DNA of 61,181 bases, from positions 1 to 61,181 of the forward strand of contig CAINFC010000094.1 of the NCBI GenBank assembly GCA_903847975.1. The letters are read 5' to 3'. This DNA is from an uncultured Acidobacteriota bacterium (GTDB taxonomy: Bacteria > Acidobacteriota > UBA6911 > CAINFC01). Both the position numbers and the translations under genes were made by a program. Shown here in pieces: positions 33,995-43,214 of the stretch; position 1 is the stretch's first letter; every line of letters starts with the position of its first letter. A model generated the notes under the pieces. The model was not told where the DNA came from. It ran no database searches and saw only the letters and a list, made by a program, of their open reading frames with translations.

Positions 33995-34921
33995 CTATTT
34001 TACCAGGTACTCAAAAACGGACTGCAGGTTGTCATCCGGGGAAGAGAGCTCTTCCACCGTAAAGTCATGCTCCTCGAGAAAGGAGGGGAGGCGGCTGTAA
34101 AACCGGTCCGGCTGCCGCGTTTCCACCTCCAGCGCCTGCTCTTCGGGGATCAGCCGGGCGCTGATGATGTCCTCGAAAGCCAGAACCCTCGCGGCCAGGC
34201 GGCGGTACTCCGGGCAGCGCAGGAAAATGCGGTGCGGATGACGGTCAATCAGTTCACGAATGGTGTGGATGTTTCCTTCCGCCAGAATGCGCCCCTGGTG
34301 GATGAGCAGGATTTCATGGGTCATCAGCTCCACTTCATGGAGAATGTGGCTGGAGACCAGCACCATTTTTCCCTGCCGGCCCAGCTCCCGGATCAGGCGG
34401 ATCGTCTTGGTGCGCCCGAAAGGATCCATGCCGGTCAGCGGCTCATCCAGCAGCAGCAGCTCGGGGTCGTGGAGCAGGGCCTGGCCCAGCTTGACCCGCT
34501 GGCGCATCCCCTTGCTGTAGCCGGCGATTTTCTTGTCGGCCGCCTCCGAAAGGAAAAGCCTTTCCAGGATTTCCTCCGCCTTGGACACCGCCCGGCTGCG
34601 GCCCACCCCTTGCAGCAGGGCCAGACTTACCAGGAACTGCTTTCCGGTCATCCGCTCGTAAAAGGCATCCTGCTCCGGGCAGAAGCCCATGCGCCGGTAC
34701 AGCGGATAGTTGTTCCAGATGGCCTGGCCGAAAACCTGCACGCTGCCTTTGTCCGGCCGCAGCTGTCCGGTGATCAGCTTCATGAGCGTGGACTTGCCGG
34801 ATCCGTTGGGGCCCAGCAATCCGACCACGCCGGGCCGCAGCTCCAGGGAGACTTCATTCAGCCCGATGACCTGCCCGTACCACTTGGACACCTTGTCGAT
34901 GGTCACAATCCCGTCGGTCAT
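33995..34921 (-). CDS. ABC transporter ATP-binding protein
   Basis: 308 aa. Walker A GPNGSGKST, signature YSKGMRQRVKLGQAL (SKGMRQR form of ABC-2 exporters), Walker B LLLLDEP and the switch His in SSHILHE. The last ~85 residues are the usual DUF4162-like extension. It overlaps the permease gene upstream by 4 nt and drives one of two exporter pairs in this cluster. Confidence 0.93.
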   Translation of the reverse strand: MTDGIVTIDKVSKWYGQVIGLNEVSLELRPGVVGLLGPNGSGKSTLMKLITGQLRPDKGSVQVFGQAIWNNYPLYRRMGFCPEQDAFYERMTGKQFLVSLALLQGVGRSRAVSKAEEILERLFLSEAADKKIAGYSKGMRQRVKLGQALLHDPELLLLDEPLTGMDPFGRTKTIRLIRELGRQGKMVLVSSHILHEVELMTHEILLIHQGRILAEGNIHTIRELIDRHPHRIFLRCPEYRRLAARVLAFEDIISARLIPEEQALEVETRQPDRFYSRLPSFLEEHDFTVEELSSPDDNLQSVFEYLVK

Positions 34922-35772
34922 TTCACCACCTCCACCGGGCGGATCCGCCAGTACAGCACCAGGAAGGAAGCGGCACCCAGGACCGATAGCACCAGCACCG
35001 AAGGCCAGACCGGCATGTTGAAGCTGCTCGGCAGTCCGAAAATGGCCTCGCCGACTCGCAGGTAGTTATTTTTCAGGGAGCAGAAGGCCCAGTTGGTATC
35101 GCGGCTGATGACCCGCAGCAGGCCGTAGACCGATTCGCTGAAAAAATAAAAGGCGAAAAACACCAGTCCGGCAAAGCGGCTGTTTCGGCTGAAGGAGGAG
35201 AAGGCCAGCATCAGCATGCCGTTGATCAGGGCCATCAGCAGGGAGAAAAGCAGGATGGAAACGGCAATCCAGGCTTTCTGCTGAAGCAGTTGCCCGTCGC
35301 CGGCAAAAAGCATGTGGATCAGGAACAGCAGCCAACCGGGAAGCAGGGTCACCGCCAGGATGAAGGTGCCGAGAATTCCCAGCTTGCCCGCCAGGTAGTC
35401 GATGCGGCGGATGGGCTTGGAGAAATAGATTTGCAGGGCGTTGCTGCGCAAATCGTTGGCCACCAGGCCGGAGCCGGCATACATCAGCATGACGAAAATC
35501 CAGAAGAGCTGCCATTTCAGAAAATCGTAGTAGAAGGACTCGTCCAGCTTGAAGAAAGGAGGCAGCCGGAAATGGAGCTGCTCCGAAAAAAAGAAGGCGT
35601 ACAGCATGCCTCCGCGGATGATGAAGGGTACCAGGGAGATCACCAGCAGGATGAGAAAGTTGCGGCGGCGGACCAGCATCCCCACGCCGGCGCGGGTGAT
35701 GGTCCACCAGCGGCGCTCGCCGGCCAGCGGCTTCCCTTTCCAGTGCCGATAGCCCAGATCATAAATCGGCAT
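34918..35772 (-). CDS. ABC-2-type transporter permease
   Basis: 284 aa, six TM helices, beginning MPIYDLGYRHWKGK, which is common in ABC-2 permeases of this kind. GGAGG lies 5 nt before ATG 35772, deciding it over the ATG at 35784. It overlaps the ATPase genes on both sides (14 nt upstream, 4 nt downstream), so the cluster is translationally coupled. Confidence 0.87.
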   Translation of the reverse strand: MPIYDLGYRHWKGKPLAGERRWWTITRAGVGMLVRRRNFLILLVISLVPFIIRGGMLYAFFFSEQLHFRLPPFFKLDESFYYDFLKWQLFWIFVMLMYAGSGLVANDLRSNALQIYFSKPIRRIDYLAGKLGILGTFILAVTLLPGWLLFLIHMLFAGDGQLLQQKAWIAVSILLFSLLMALINGMLMLAFSSFSRNSRFAGLVFFAFYFFSESVYGLLRVISRDTNWAFCSLKNNYLRVGEAIFGLPSSFNMPVWPSVLVLSVLGAASFLVLYWRIRPVEVVK

Positions 35773-36685
35773 GTTCGCCTCCATCGATCGAGTTCATGAA
35801 AATGTCCTCCAGCGTGTCGCGGACCGGCACCAGATGGCGGATCTGAACCGCGCTGCGGGCCGCCGCCTGGAAGACCTGACGCGGCCCCCAGGAGGAGGGC
35901 AGGGCCACCCTCATGGTTTCGTTGTGGGAGGGCAGCTCCCGGCAGCCGGCCTTTTTCAGCTCCTCCCGGAAGGGCTCCTTTTCCCCCTTAATGCGCAGCT
36001 CGTAGATATCTCCCTGCTCGCCGCGCAGCTCTTCAATCGCCCCCTGGGTCACGATCCGCCCCTGGTGCAGCACCGCTACCCTGGGACAAATTCGCTCCAC
36101 ATCCGAAAGGAGGTGGGAGCAGAGCAGGGTGCTGATTCCCCGGCGGCTGGAAATCTCGGCGACCAGCTGCAGCATCTCCTCGCGGCCCTTGGGATCCAGG
36201 CCGTTGGTTGGTTCGTCCAGGAAGAGCAGCTCCGGATCGTGCACCAGGGCCTGGGCCAGCTTGATACGCTGCTTCATCCCGGTGGAGTAGGTTTCGATGT
36301 TGCGGTAGCGGGCTTCTTCCAGGCCCACGTAATACAGCACCTCGTGCGCCCGCTGCAGGGCGTCGGAACGCCGCATGCCGCAAAGTTCGCCGCAGTAGGC
36401 TGTAAACTGGACGGCATTCATGCCCGGGATGTGACCGTCGTTTTCCGGCATGTAGCCGATGCGGCGGCGGATCTCCCGGGCATGGTGCTCGGTGGGCATG
36501 CCGAAGGCGAATGCCGTTCCGCTTCGGGGAGTCAGAAAGCCCAGCACGGTTTTGATCAGCGTGCTTTTTCCGGCCCCATTGGGCCCCAGAAGGCCCGTCG
36601 CTCCTTCCTCCATGCGAAAGGTAATCCCGTCGAGAGCCGTCAGCCGGCCGTAAACGACCTTCAGGTCCTGCAATTCAATGATCAT
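35759..36685 (-). CDS. ABC transporter ATP-binding protein
   Basis: 308 aa. Walker A GPNGAGKST, signature YSTGMKQRIKLAQAL, Walker B LLFLDEPTNGLDP, switch His in CSHLLSD, then a C-terminal extension ending near EDIFMNSIDGG. It is the first gene of the ATPase-permease-ATPase-permease-radical SAM operon on the minus strand. The two ATPases differ enough to be separate subunits, perhaps forming a heteromeric exporter. Confidence 0.93.
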   Translation of the reverse strand: MIIELQDLKVVYGRLTALDGITFRMEEGATGLLGPNGAGKSTLIKTVLGFLTPRSGTAFAFGMPTEHHAREIRRRIGYMPENDGHIPGMNAVQFTAYCGELCGMRRSDALQRAHEVLYYVGLEEARYRNIETYSTGMKQRIKLAQALVHDPELLFLDEPTNGLDPKGREEMLQLVAEISSRRGISTLLCSHLLSDVERICPRVAVLHQGRIVTQGAIEELRGEQGDIYELRIKGEKEPFREELKKAGCRELPSHNETMRVALPSSWGPRQVFQAAARSAVQIRHLVPVRDTLEDIFMNSIDGGEHADL

Positions 36686-36821
36686 AAGTTTTCCGGTTGC
36701 CAGATTTCGGGTGTTTCTCTTTTTTCCTATTCTTACGAAACGGCCGTGAAATTAGTTTCGCGGCACGCCGGTCCCGAAAGGAATTATGTTTCCATCCCGG
36801 AGCTCGGGCGGCGGCGGAAAA

Positions 36822-36868
36822 CAAAAAAGGGATGGAGCCCGGGAACCGCTGTTCCCGGCTGCCATCCC
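36822..36868 (-). terminator. rho-independent terminator of the efp transcript
   Basis: GGGATGG at 36829-36835 pairs with CCATCCC at 36862-36868, with an inner stem CCGGGAAC/GTTCCCGG. Read on the minus strand the hairpin is followed directly by six T and then GTTTT (36828-36818). It lies 82 nt past the efp stop and separates the translation genes from the ABC operon. Confidence 0.85.
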
Positions 36869-36949
36869 GCATGTCGGCGGGGGAGGATGCGCTCGGCGCT
36901 CTCCCCGGCTTCCCGGCCTTCGGGCTGGGGGCCCGCAGGCATGGCCGGT

Positions 36950-37510
36950 TTACTTCACCCGCTCCAGGTAGCGTCCTTCCGAGGTGTCCACCCGGATGTT
37001 TTCCCCGATGTTGATGAAGGGAGGAACCTGAACCACCAGCCCGGTTTCCAGGGTGGCCGGCTTGTTGACATTGCTGACCGTAGCCCCCTTCAGGCCGGGC
37101 TCGGTCTCCGTTACTTTGAGCACCACGGAGGCGGGCAGCTCGATGCCCACCGCCTTGCTGTCGTGAAAGACTACGCTGATCTGGGAGTTGGGAAGAAGGT
37201 ACTGCACCGCATCTCCGAGCAGGTCCTCCCCCAGGATGATCTGCTCGTAGTTTTCGGTGTTCATGAAGTGGTAGTTGTGGCCGTCGAAGTACAGGTACTC
37301 CATTTCCACTTCGTTCAGAATGGCTTTATCCACGCGGTCGGCGGTGCGGAACCGGTGCTCGATAATGGCGCCGGTGCGCAGGTTGCGCAGCTTGGCCTGG
37401 ATCATGCCCCGCAGATTCCCGGGGGTATGATGGTGGGTGCTGAACACCTGGTACAAATCGTTATTGTGGGAAATGTACATTCCCTTGCGAAGATCGGTTG
37501 CATTTATCAT
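36950..37510 (-). CDS. efp: elongation factor P
   Basis: 186 aa, the usual length: an N-terminal KOW-like domain, then two OB domains ending VDTSEGRYLERVK. EF-P enters the ribosomal E site and relieves stalling at polyproline. The loop that carries the modified residue reads THHHTPGNLRGM; aligning to E. coli puts Asn32 at the Lys34 position, with Arg34 two residues later. So neither the beta-lysylated Lys nor the rhamnosylated Arg is at the standard place. The gene lies 75 nt after frr and ends before a strong terminator. Confidence 0.96.
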   Translation of the reverse strand: MINATDLRKGMYISHNNDLYQVFSTHHHTPGNLRGMIQAKLRNLRTGAIIEHRFRTADRVDKAILNEVEMEYLYFDGHNYHFMNTENYEQIILGEDLLGDAVQYLLPNSQISVVFHDSKAVGIELPASVVLKVTETEPGLKGATVSNVNKPATLETGLVVQVPPFINIGENIRVDTSEGRYLERVK

Positions 37511-37585
37511 GGCAGTTTCAAGCTCGAATTCAATCCTCCGGCCGGCTGCCGAAGGCCGCCTGGCAGGAAGCGGGGTTCCGCTGCG

Positions 37586-38143
37586 TCAGATCCTGAGCAG
37601 CTCCGTCTGTTTCTTTTCCGCCAGCTGATCGACGGATTGAATGTGCTGGTCGGTCATCTCCTGGATTTTCTTCAGGGCCTCTTTTTCCTGATCCTCGGAA
37701 ATCTTCTTGTCCTTGAGAAGCTTCTTGGCTTTGTCGTTGCCGTCGTGGCGGATCTGCCGAATGGCTACCCGGTGATTTTCGGCGACATGCAGAACCTGCT
37801 TGGCCAGCTGTTTGCGGCGCTCCTCGGTCAGGGATGGAATGGGAAGCCGTATGACCCTTCCGTCGTTGGAAGGGGTGATGCCCAGGTCGGAAGACAGAAT
37901 GGCCTTTTCGATATCCTTGATGGTGGAGGTATCCCAGGGCTGAATCACCACCAGGGTAGGCTCCGGAACGCTCAACGTGGCCATCTGGTTGACGGGAGTG
38001 GGGGTACCGTAGTAGTTGACCAGGATGTGATCCACCAGGTTCACGGATGCCCGGCCGGTACGGACGCTCTGCAATTCCTTCTGCAGGTCTTCCAGGGTTT
38101 TGCCCATTCGCTTTTTCACATCATTGATTATTTCTTTGGTCAT
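37586..38143 (-). CDS. frr: ribosome recycling factor
   Basis: 185 aa, full length. It begins KEIINDVKKRMGKTLEDLQK and keeps the RTGRASVNLVDHI and RIPLPSLTEERRK-like (RLPIPSLTEERRKQLAKQ) blocks of RRF, which splits post-termination ribosomes with EF-G. It lies 62 nt after pyrH, the conserved order. Confidence 0.97.
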   Translation of the reverse strand: MTKEIINDVKKRMGKTLEDLQKELQSVRTGRASVNLVDHILVNYYGTPTPVNQMATLSVPEPTLVVIQPWDTSTIKDIEKAILSSDLGITPSNDGRVIRLPIPSLTEERRKQLAKQVLHVAENHRVAIRQIRHDGNDKAKKLLKDKKISEDQEKEALKKIQEMTDQHIQSVDQLAEKKQTELLRI

Positions 38144-38205
38144 GCTTGCTCTCCTGGCTTGGGTTCCAAAAAAGTATAGCTTTACCGCGCTTCCCGGTTT
38201 CCCGC

Positions 38206-38937
38206 CTAATCCGCCCGGACCAGAGACCCGATCTCTTCCCCCAGAACCGCCCGGCAGAGGTGCCCGCGGTTGTGCAGGTTGAAAATCAGGATAGGGATAT
38301 GGTTATCCATGCAAAGGGCGATGGCCGGGGGATCGATCACCCGCAGGTCGTTCTCCAGGACGTGCTGGCAGGTGGTTTCCTTGATCAGCCTGGCGCCGGG
38401 ATTGGTCTTTGGATCGGCGTCATACAGACCGTCCACCTTGGTCCCCTTCAGGATGACCTGGGCTTTGATCTCCGCCGCGCGCAGGGCCGCGGTCATGTCG
38501 GTGGAAAAATATGGATTGCCGGTACCGGCCACAAAAAGCACCACCCGGCCCTTTTCCAGGTGACGGATGGCCCGGCGGCGGATGAACGGCTCGGCCACTC
38601 CGCTCATGGGGATGGCCGTCTGCATGCGGGTCGGGACGCCCTGCTTTTCCAGCGCGTCCTGCAGCGCCAGTCCGTTGATGACCGTGGCCAGCATGCCCAT
38701 GTAGTCCCCGGAAACGCGGTCGATGCCCGCCTGGGAGATGGTGGCCCCGCGGACGATGTTCCCGCCTCCGATGGTCGCCGCCACCTGCACTCCGAAGCCG
38801 TGCACCTCCCGTATCTCCTCGGCGATGGCACGGCAGACCTCGGGATCAATTCCCTGGCCCTGCCGGCCGAGCAGCATCTCCCCGCTTAGCTTTACCAGAA
38901 TTCGCTGGAATTTCGGTGCCTTCGCTTCCGAGGTCAT
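38206..38937 (-). CDS. pyrH: uridylate kinase
   Basis: 243 aa. Amino-acid-kinase fold with ILVKLSGEMLLG, VAATIGGGNIVRG, GDYMGMLATVINGLAL, and FVAGTGNPYFSTDMTAALRA. The enzyme phosphorylates UMP to UDP and is GTP-activated in many bacteria. It sits 31 nt downstream of tsf in the standard tsf-pyrH-frr order. Confidence 0.97.
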   Translation of the reverse strand: MTSEAKAPKFQRILVKLSGEMLLGRQGQGIDPEVCRAIAEEIREVHGFGVQVAATIGGGNIVRGATISQAGIDRVSGDYMGMLATVINGLALQDALEKQGVPTRMQTAIPMSGVAEPFIRRRAIRHLEKGRVVLFVAGTGNPYFSTDMTAALRAAEIKAQVILKGTKVDGLYDADPKTNPGARLIKETTCQHVLENDLRVIDPPAIALCMDNHIPILIFNLHNRGHLCRAVLGEEIGSLVRAD

Positions 38938-38968
38938 GGTTGATCCTCCGGACCCATGAATTAAATTA

Positions 38969-39565
38969 CTATTCGCCGATCTTGTACCGGGTGAACCGGT
39001 TCACACGGATGTTTTCGCCCAGCTTGGCGATTTTCGCGGAAACCAGGGCCTGGATGGTGACATTGGGATCCTTGATGAAAGCCTGTTCCAGGAGGCAGGC
39101 CTCCCCGTAAAACTTGTCCATTTTCCCTTCGAGGATCTTCTCCACGACGGCGGCGGGTTTGCCGGTAGCCAGAGCCTGCTGTCGGTAGATGTCCTTTTCC
39201 CGCTCCAGAACGTCGGCCGTGACCTCGTCGCGGCTGACAAAGCGCGGATCGGCGGCGGCAATCTGCATGCAGATGTCCTTTACCAGGCCCTGGAATTCAT
39301 CGGTGCGGGCGACGAAATCGCTTTCACAGTTGATCTCCACCAGTACGCCGACTTTGCCGCCGACGTGGATGTAGGAGCCCACCAGCCCTTCCTTGGTGTC
39401 GCGGGTAGCCTTCTTGGCGGCGGCAGACAGGCCTTTCTTGCGCAGGTAGTCCACTGCTTTCTCGATGTCTCCATCCGTTGCCGCCAAGGCGCTCTTGCAA
39501 TCCATCATTCCCGCGCCTGTCTTTTCCCGAAGCTCTTTGACCAGCGATGCCGATATATTGGACAT
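38969..39565 (-). CDS. tsf: elongation factor Ts
   Basis: 198 aa, the short form with one core subdomain (E. coli has 283 aa). The N-terminal UBA-like part and the nucleotide-exchange motif are present: VKELREKTGAGMMDCKSAL and GKVGVLVEINCESDFVARTD, with GDIEKAVDYLRKKGL between. It ejects GDP from EF-Tu. A 216-nt gap separates it from rpsB, longer than usual, with a hairpin in it. Confidence 0.96.
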   Translation of the reverse strand: MSNISASLVKELREKTGAGMMDCKSALAATDGDIEKAVDYLRKKGLSAAAKKATRDTKEGLVGSYIHVGGKVGVLVEINCESDFVARTDEFQGLVKDICMQIAAADPRFVSRDEVTADVLEREKDIYRQQALATGKPAAVVEKILEGKMDKFYGEACLLEQAFIKDPNVTIQALVSAKIAKLGENIRVNRFTRYKIGE

Positions 39566-39608
39566 AATGCTATAAAATCCGTTTCCAAAAAGTGAATGAA
39601 AAAATTTC

Positions 39609-39649
39609 GGGATAGCTAGCTCCGACTTCGATCGTGAACCCGCTATCCC
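39609..39649 (-). terminator. hairpin in the rpsB-tsf gap
   Basis: GGGATAGC (39609-39616) and GCTATCCC (39642-39649) form an 8-bp perfect stem with a 25-nt loop. On the minus strand it is followed after GAAA by TTTTTT. It lies between rpsB and tsf and could partly end or process the transcript. The large loop makes termination uncertain. Confidence 0.4.
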
Positions 39650-39781
39650 ATTGTGTTAAAACTTCCGATTTCCGAAGACCGCCGGAATCACACCGGCGCA
39701 AAGGCAGAGGCCCGATCCGGTCCGCCGCTCCGAGCCGCCCGATCCCTTCCCCCTCGGGAAAAGCACCCGGGCGCAGGCGGT

Positions 39782-40831
39782 TTAAACGGCGACCGAGCCT
39801 TCCTTCTCGGCTGCTTCGGACAGAGGCATGGCGGCAGGAATCGCCCCTGAACCTTCTGCCGGGCTATCCACGGGGACCGCAGATTCCGTCGAGGAGCCGG
39901 CAGCCGCTTCTGCTGCAGATTCCACAGATACTTCGGCGGGAGCGCCATCCGCGGATGAGGCGGGCGCGCCGCTGGGACGCGGCCTACGCAGCCGGTCCTT
40001 GATCTTCAGGCCATGGCGCTGGGCTCCTTTGCGCCCGAAGGCATCCCGGCCGCCTTCCCCTTCCTCGCGTCCTTCGGCCCGGGCGGCCGCGGCCGCCTGC
40101 TTGGCGGCTTCCACCTGCGCGGCGCGCTGTTCGGCCAGCTGCACCTGGTAGAACTGTCCGCCGGCGAGGATGGCGTCGGCAATGGTAGAGGTGATCAGCC
40201 GTATGGAGCGCATGGCGTCATCGTTGCCGGGGATCACGAAATCCACTTCATCCGGGTCGCTGTTGGTGTCGACAATGCCCACAATCGGAATGCCCAGCTT
40301 CCGGGCTTCCTTGACGGCGATGGTCTCATTGCGGGAATCCACCACAAAAACGATGTCCGGGAGACGATCCATGGAGTAGATCCCGGACAGGCTTTTTTCG
40401 AGCTTCATCCGCTCTTTTTCCAGCTGCGCGACTTCCTTCTTGCTCACCAGGTCGTAATGGCCGGAAGTCTTCATTTCTTCCAGCTCTTTCAACCGCTTCA
40501 AGCTTTTCTGGATGGTTTGAAAATTGGTAAGCAGCCCGCCCAGCCAGCGCTCATTCACAAAGTACTGCCCGCACCGCTTGGATTCTTCCGCAATAACTTC
40601 CTGGGCCTGACGCTTGGTTCCCACAAAAAGGAACCGTTTCCCCTGCATGGCCTGCTCGGTAATGAAATCCACGGCATCCTTGAAGAGACGCATCGTCTTC
40701 TGCAGGTTGATGATATAGATACCGTTCCGTTCCCCGAAGATGTAATCCTTCATTTTCGGGTTCCAGCGCTTGGTCTGGTGCCCAAAATGTACACCCGCCT
40801 CGAGCAGGTCTTTCATGGAAATGGTGATCAA
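39782..40831 (-). CDS. rpsB: ribosomal protein S2 with long C-terminal extension
   Basis: 349 aa, about 100 more than typical S2. Residues 1-230 are canonical ([64 protein letters not shown]). After about 235 there is a charged linker ([20 protein letters not shown]) and a tail rich in Ala, Ser, Glu and Pro (about 270-349). Extensions of this type exist in some acidobacterial and other S2 proteins; the role is unknown. It is 17 nt downstream of rpsI. Confidence 0.96.
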   Translation of the reverse strand: MITISMKDLLEAGVHFGHQTKRWNPKMKDYIFGERNGIYIINLQKTMRLFKDAVDFITEQAMQGKRFLFVGTKRQAQEVIAEESKRCGQYFVNERWLGGLLTNFQTIQKSLKRLKELEEMKTSGHYDLVSKKEVAQLEKERMKLEKSLSGIYSMDRLPDIVFVVDSRNETIAVKEARKLGIPIVGIVDTNSDPDEVDFVIPGNDDAMRSIRLITSTIADAILAGGQFYQVQLAEQRAAQVEAAKQAAAAARAEGREEGEGGRDAFGRKGAQRHGLKIKDRLRRPRPSGAPASSADGAPAEVSVESAAEAAAGSSTESAVPVDSPAEGSGAIPAAMPLSEAAEKEGSVAV

Positions 40832-40848
40832 AAAGACCTCCTGTAAGA

Positions 40849-41241
40849 TTAACGTTTGGAAAATTGGAACCGCTTTCGGGCACCGGGTTGACCGTATTTT
40901 TTCCGCTCTTTGGCTCGCGGGTCTCTCCGCAGAAATCCCGCGCGCTTCAGGCGCGAACGCAACTCCGGATTAAAGGACAAAAGAGCACGGGAAATCCCGA
41001 GCTGGATCGCTCCGGCCTGGCCGCTCAATCCGCCGCCATGGACATTGGCGACAACGTCAAACTTGTCCGCATTCTCGGTGAGCGCCAAAGGCTGCTGCAG
41101 GATGACACGCAGGCTGTCACGGAAAAAGTAGTGAGCCGTATCCCGCTCGTTTACCTTTATCTGTCCGTTTCCCGGATACAGGAAGACCCTGGCCGTGGAG
41201 GTTTTCCTCTTGCCTGTTCCGTAGTAAAAGTCGGTTGCCAA
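40849..41241 (-). CDS. rpsI: ribosomal protein S9
   Basis: 130 aa. Begins with [16 protein letters not shown] and ends with the family tail [17 protein letters not shown], which reaches the P-site t[22 protein letters not shown] is the conserved core. It is 49 nt after rplM, as in most bacteria. Confidence 0.97.
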   Translation of the reverse strand: MATDFYYGTGKRKTSTARVFLYPGNGQIKVNERDTAHYFFRDSLRVILQQPLALTENADKFDVVANVHGGGLSGQAGAIQLGISRALLSFNPELRSRLKRAGFLRRDPRAKERKKYGQPGARKRFQFSKR

Positions 41242-41290
41242 GAAAAGCTCCTTATTTAATTAATAATGAATGGAAAGTGTGAATTGCCGC

Positions 41291-41722
41291 TTATTCGGCA
41301 GCCAGGGCCACGGGGGCCTGGGCTGCGTGGGGGTGCTGCTCGCCCGTGTAGATCTTGAGCTTCCTGGCCAGCGCCTTGCCTAATTTGTTCTTGGGCAGCA
41401 TTCCCTCCACCGCCTGCCGTACCACCTGTTCCGGATTGCGCTGCATCAGGCTCCGGGCGCTTTCTTCTTTCAGGTGCCCGATGTAAAGCGTGTGGTGGCG
41501 GTACATCTTTTGTTCGGTCTTTTTACCGGTCATGCGGATTTTATCGGCATTAATGATGACGACGAAATCGCCGACATCCATGAAGCGGACAAATTCCGGC
41601 TTTCCCTTGCCCATAAGCAAATCGGCGGCCTGTGTGGCCAGTCGGCCTAAAACCCGGTCTTTTGCGTTCAGCAAGTACCAATGCCGGGTTACATCTTCTT
41701 TTTTCGAAATATAGGTTTTCAA
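41291..41722 (-). CDS. rplM: ribosomal protein L13 (TTG start)
   Basis: 143 aa from TTG at 41722, which fits the family length (about 142) and its start pattern KTYISKKEDVTRHWYLLNA. AGGGG is 7 nt upstream. An in-frame ATG at 41752 would add ten atypical residues and would lie only about 10 nt from the predicted transcription start. The core LGRLATQAADLLMGK and MLPKNKLGKALARKL are canonical. First gene of the rplM-rpsI-rpsB-tsf-pyrH-frr-efp run. The rare start could limit synthesis. Confidence 0.94.
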   Translation of the reverse strand: MKTYISKKEDVTRHWYLLNAKDRVLGRLATQAADLLMGKGKPEFVRFMDVGDFVVIINADKIRMTGKKTEQKMYRHHTLYIGHLKEESARSLMQRNPEQVVRQAVEGMLPKNKLGKALARKLKIYTGEQHPHAAQAPVALAAE

Positions 41723-41768
41723 TTGCGAACCCCTGCTCTTTAAAAAAAACATACTGGAAGAACCATCA

Positions 41769-41797
41769 AAGATAGCGGAACATCTTTATTGTGTCAA
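41769..41797 (-). promoter_or_regulatory. near-consensus sigma70 promoter for the rplM operon
   Basis: Read on the minus strand: TTGACA (41797-41792), exactly 17 nt, TATCTT (41774-41769). The start point would be about 41762, 40 nt ahead of the TTG of rplM. Confidence 0.75.
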
Positions 41798-42029
41798 GTT
41801 CTTTTTCATTTTTTTCTGTTTTTTCCCGGCTAGAAAAAACGCGGAGGACGGCCCGAACTGACTGTAAACAAGGGAGGTACCATTTCCGCATGGCCTTTCC
41901 CCTGAAGGCGGGCTCTCTGCCACCCGCGAAAGGGGCTTCTTCTTTATTTATCTGCTTTTTCCGGTCCATTCCTGCGGTCCGTACCCGGCACACCATTTTC
42001 CGCCTTCCAAAGATAAATTTCTTTTTTAC

Positions 42030-42058
42030 TTGACATTCTTTATCAAATCTGATATTTA
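42030..42058 (+). promoter_or_regulatory. promoter for the pilMNOPQ operon
   Basis: TTGACA at 42030-42035, a 17-nt spacer and TATTTA at 42053-42058, in an AT-rich tract. The leader to ATG 42162 would be about 97 nt. A perfect TATAAT at 42092-42097 without a clear -35 is an alternative. The rest of 41800-42160 contains no recognisable gene. Confidence 0.6.
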
Positions 42059-42161
42059 TGCTTGATTAATGGGATGTTACATGTAATTATCTATAATTGA
42101 CTGTAGGTTGAAAGTCGTTTCATCCTGAAAATATTAAATTTTTTAACCAGAGCAAGGGGTT

Positions 42162-43211
42162 ATGTGGTTCTCAAAAAAACCAATCGTTGGACTTGATATC
42201 GGCTCCAGCTGTGTTAAGGCTATCCAGCTCGCCCCGCATCGAGGTGGCTACCGAATGGTGCAGATGGGATTGGAGTATTTGCCTCCCGAGACCATCATCG
42301 ATGGGACGATCATCACGACCTTGCCGGTTGCGGACGCCATTAACCGCATCTTCACCGACTACAAGATTAAGAGCAAAAACGTCTGCACCTCCCTTTCGGG
42401 CCACTCCGTCATCGTAAAAAAGATCACCTTGCCTTACCAGAGGGGGGAAGACATCAACGAAACGGTCCGCTGGGAATCGGAACAGTATATTCCCTATGCC
42501 TTTTCCGAAGTGAACCTGGACTTCCAGCTCCTCGCCGAAAATCCGGAGGCCGGCACAATCGACGTCCTCCTGGCGGCGGTCAAGAAGGAGAAAATCTCCG
42601 AGCGCGTGGATGTAGTCACCATGGCGGATAAGAAGGCAGCCATCGTCGACGTCGATGCATTCGCCATGCTGAATGCCTACGAAATCAACTATCAGCCGAC
42701 GACCCCCACCACCGTGGCGCTGCTCAATATCGGGGCCAGCCTGCTGAACGTGACCATCGTCAGCGGCAAGGAATTTGTTTTTACGCGGCACATTTCGGTG
42801 GGAGGCAACCACTACACCGATTTCCTTCAAAAGGAATTCAACCTTTCCTGGGAAGACGCCGACAACCTGAAGTTCGGAAATCCGGTGCCCGGCGTATCCG
42901 CCGAGGAGTCCACGCACATCATCCAGTCGGTTTCCGAAATCATCGCCATGGAAATCTCGAAAACCTTCGACTTCTTCAAGACCAGCACCAACATGAGCAA
43001 CATCGACCGGATGCTGATCAGCGGCGGCAGCGCCCATGTTCCCAACCTGATCAACCTGCTGAGCCACAAGCTCAGCATTCCCGCGGAGCAGTTCGATTCC
43101 TTTCGCAATATTTCCTACGATCCGAAAAAATTCGACCCGGAACACATGCGCATGGTCTCCCCCCAGATGGCCATCGCGGTGGGACTGGCCTTACGCACCA
43201 TGGGGGACTGA
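42162..43211 (+). CDS. pilM: type IV pilus inner-membrane assembly ATPase-fold protein PilM
   Basis: 349 aa, actin-like fold (FtsA/PilM). It has VGLDIGSSCVKAIQLAP as phosphate 1, the DVDAFAMLNAYEINY region, and MLISGGSAHVPNLINLL as the adenosine motif. PilM is cytoplasmic and binds the N-terminus of PilN, linking the platform to the motor. AAGGGG lies just before the ATG. First gene of pilMNOPQ, 3 nt ahead of pilN. Confidence 0.95.
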   Translation: MWFSKKPIVGLDIGSSCVKAIQLAPHRGGYRMVQMGLEYLPPETIIDGTIITTLPVADAINRIFTDYKIKSKNVCTSLSGHSVIVKKITLPYQRGEDINETVRWESEQYIPYAFSEVNLDFQLLAENPEAGTIDVLLAAVKKEKISERVDVVTMADKKAAIVDVDAFAMLNAYEINYQPTTPTTVALLNIGASLLNVTIVSGKEFVFTRHISVGGNHYTDFLQKEFNLSWEDADNLKFGNPVPGVSAEESTHIIQSVSEIIAMEISKTFDFFKTSTNMSNIDRMLISGGSAHVPNLINLLSHKLSIPAEQFDSFRNISYDPKKFDPEHMRMVSPQMAIAVGLALRTMGD

Positions 43212-43214
43212 CCG

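Noticed and set aside
35771-38179. 802-aa plus-strand open frame across the ABC, efp and frr genes
   Set aside because: It is antisense to several clear genes and their terminator, shows no family motif, and is a typical GC-rich shadow.
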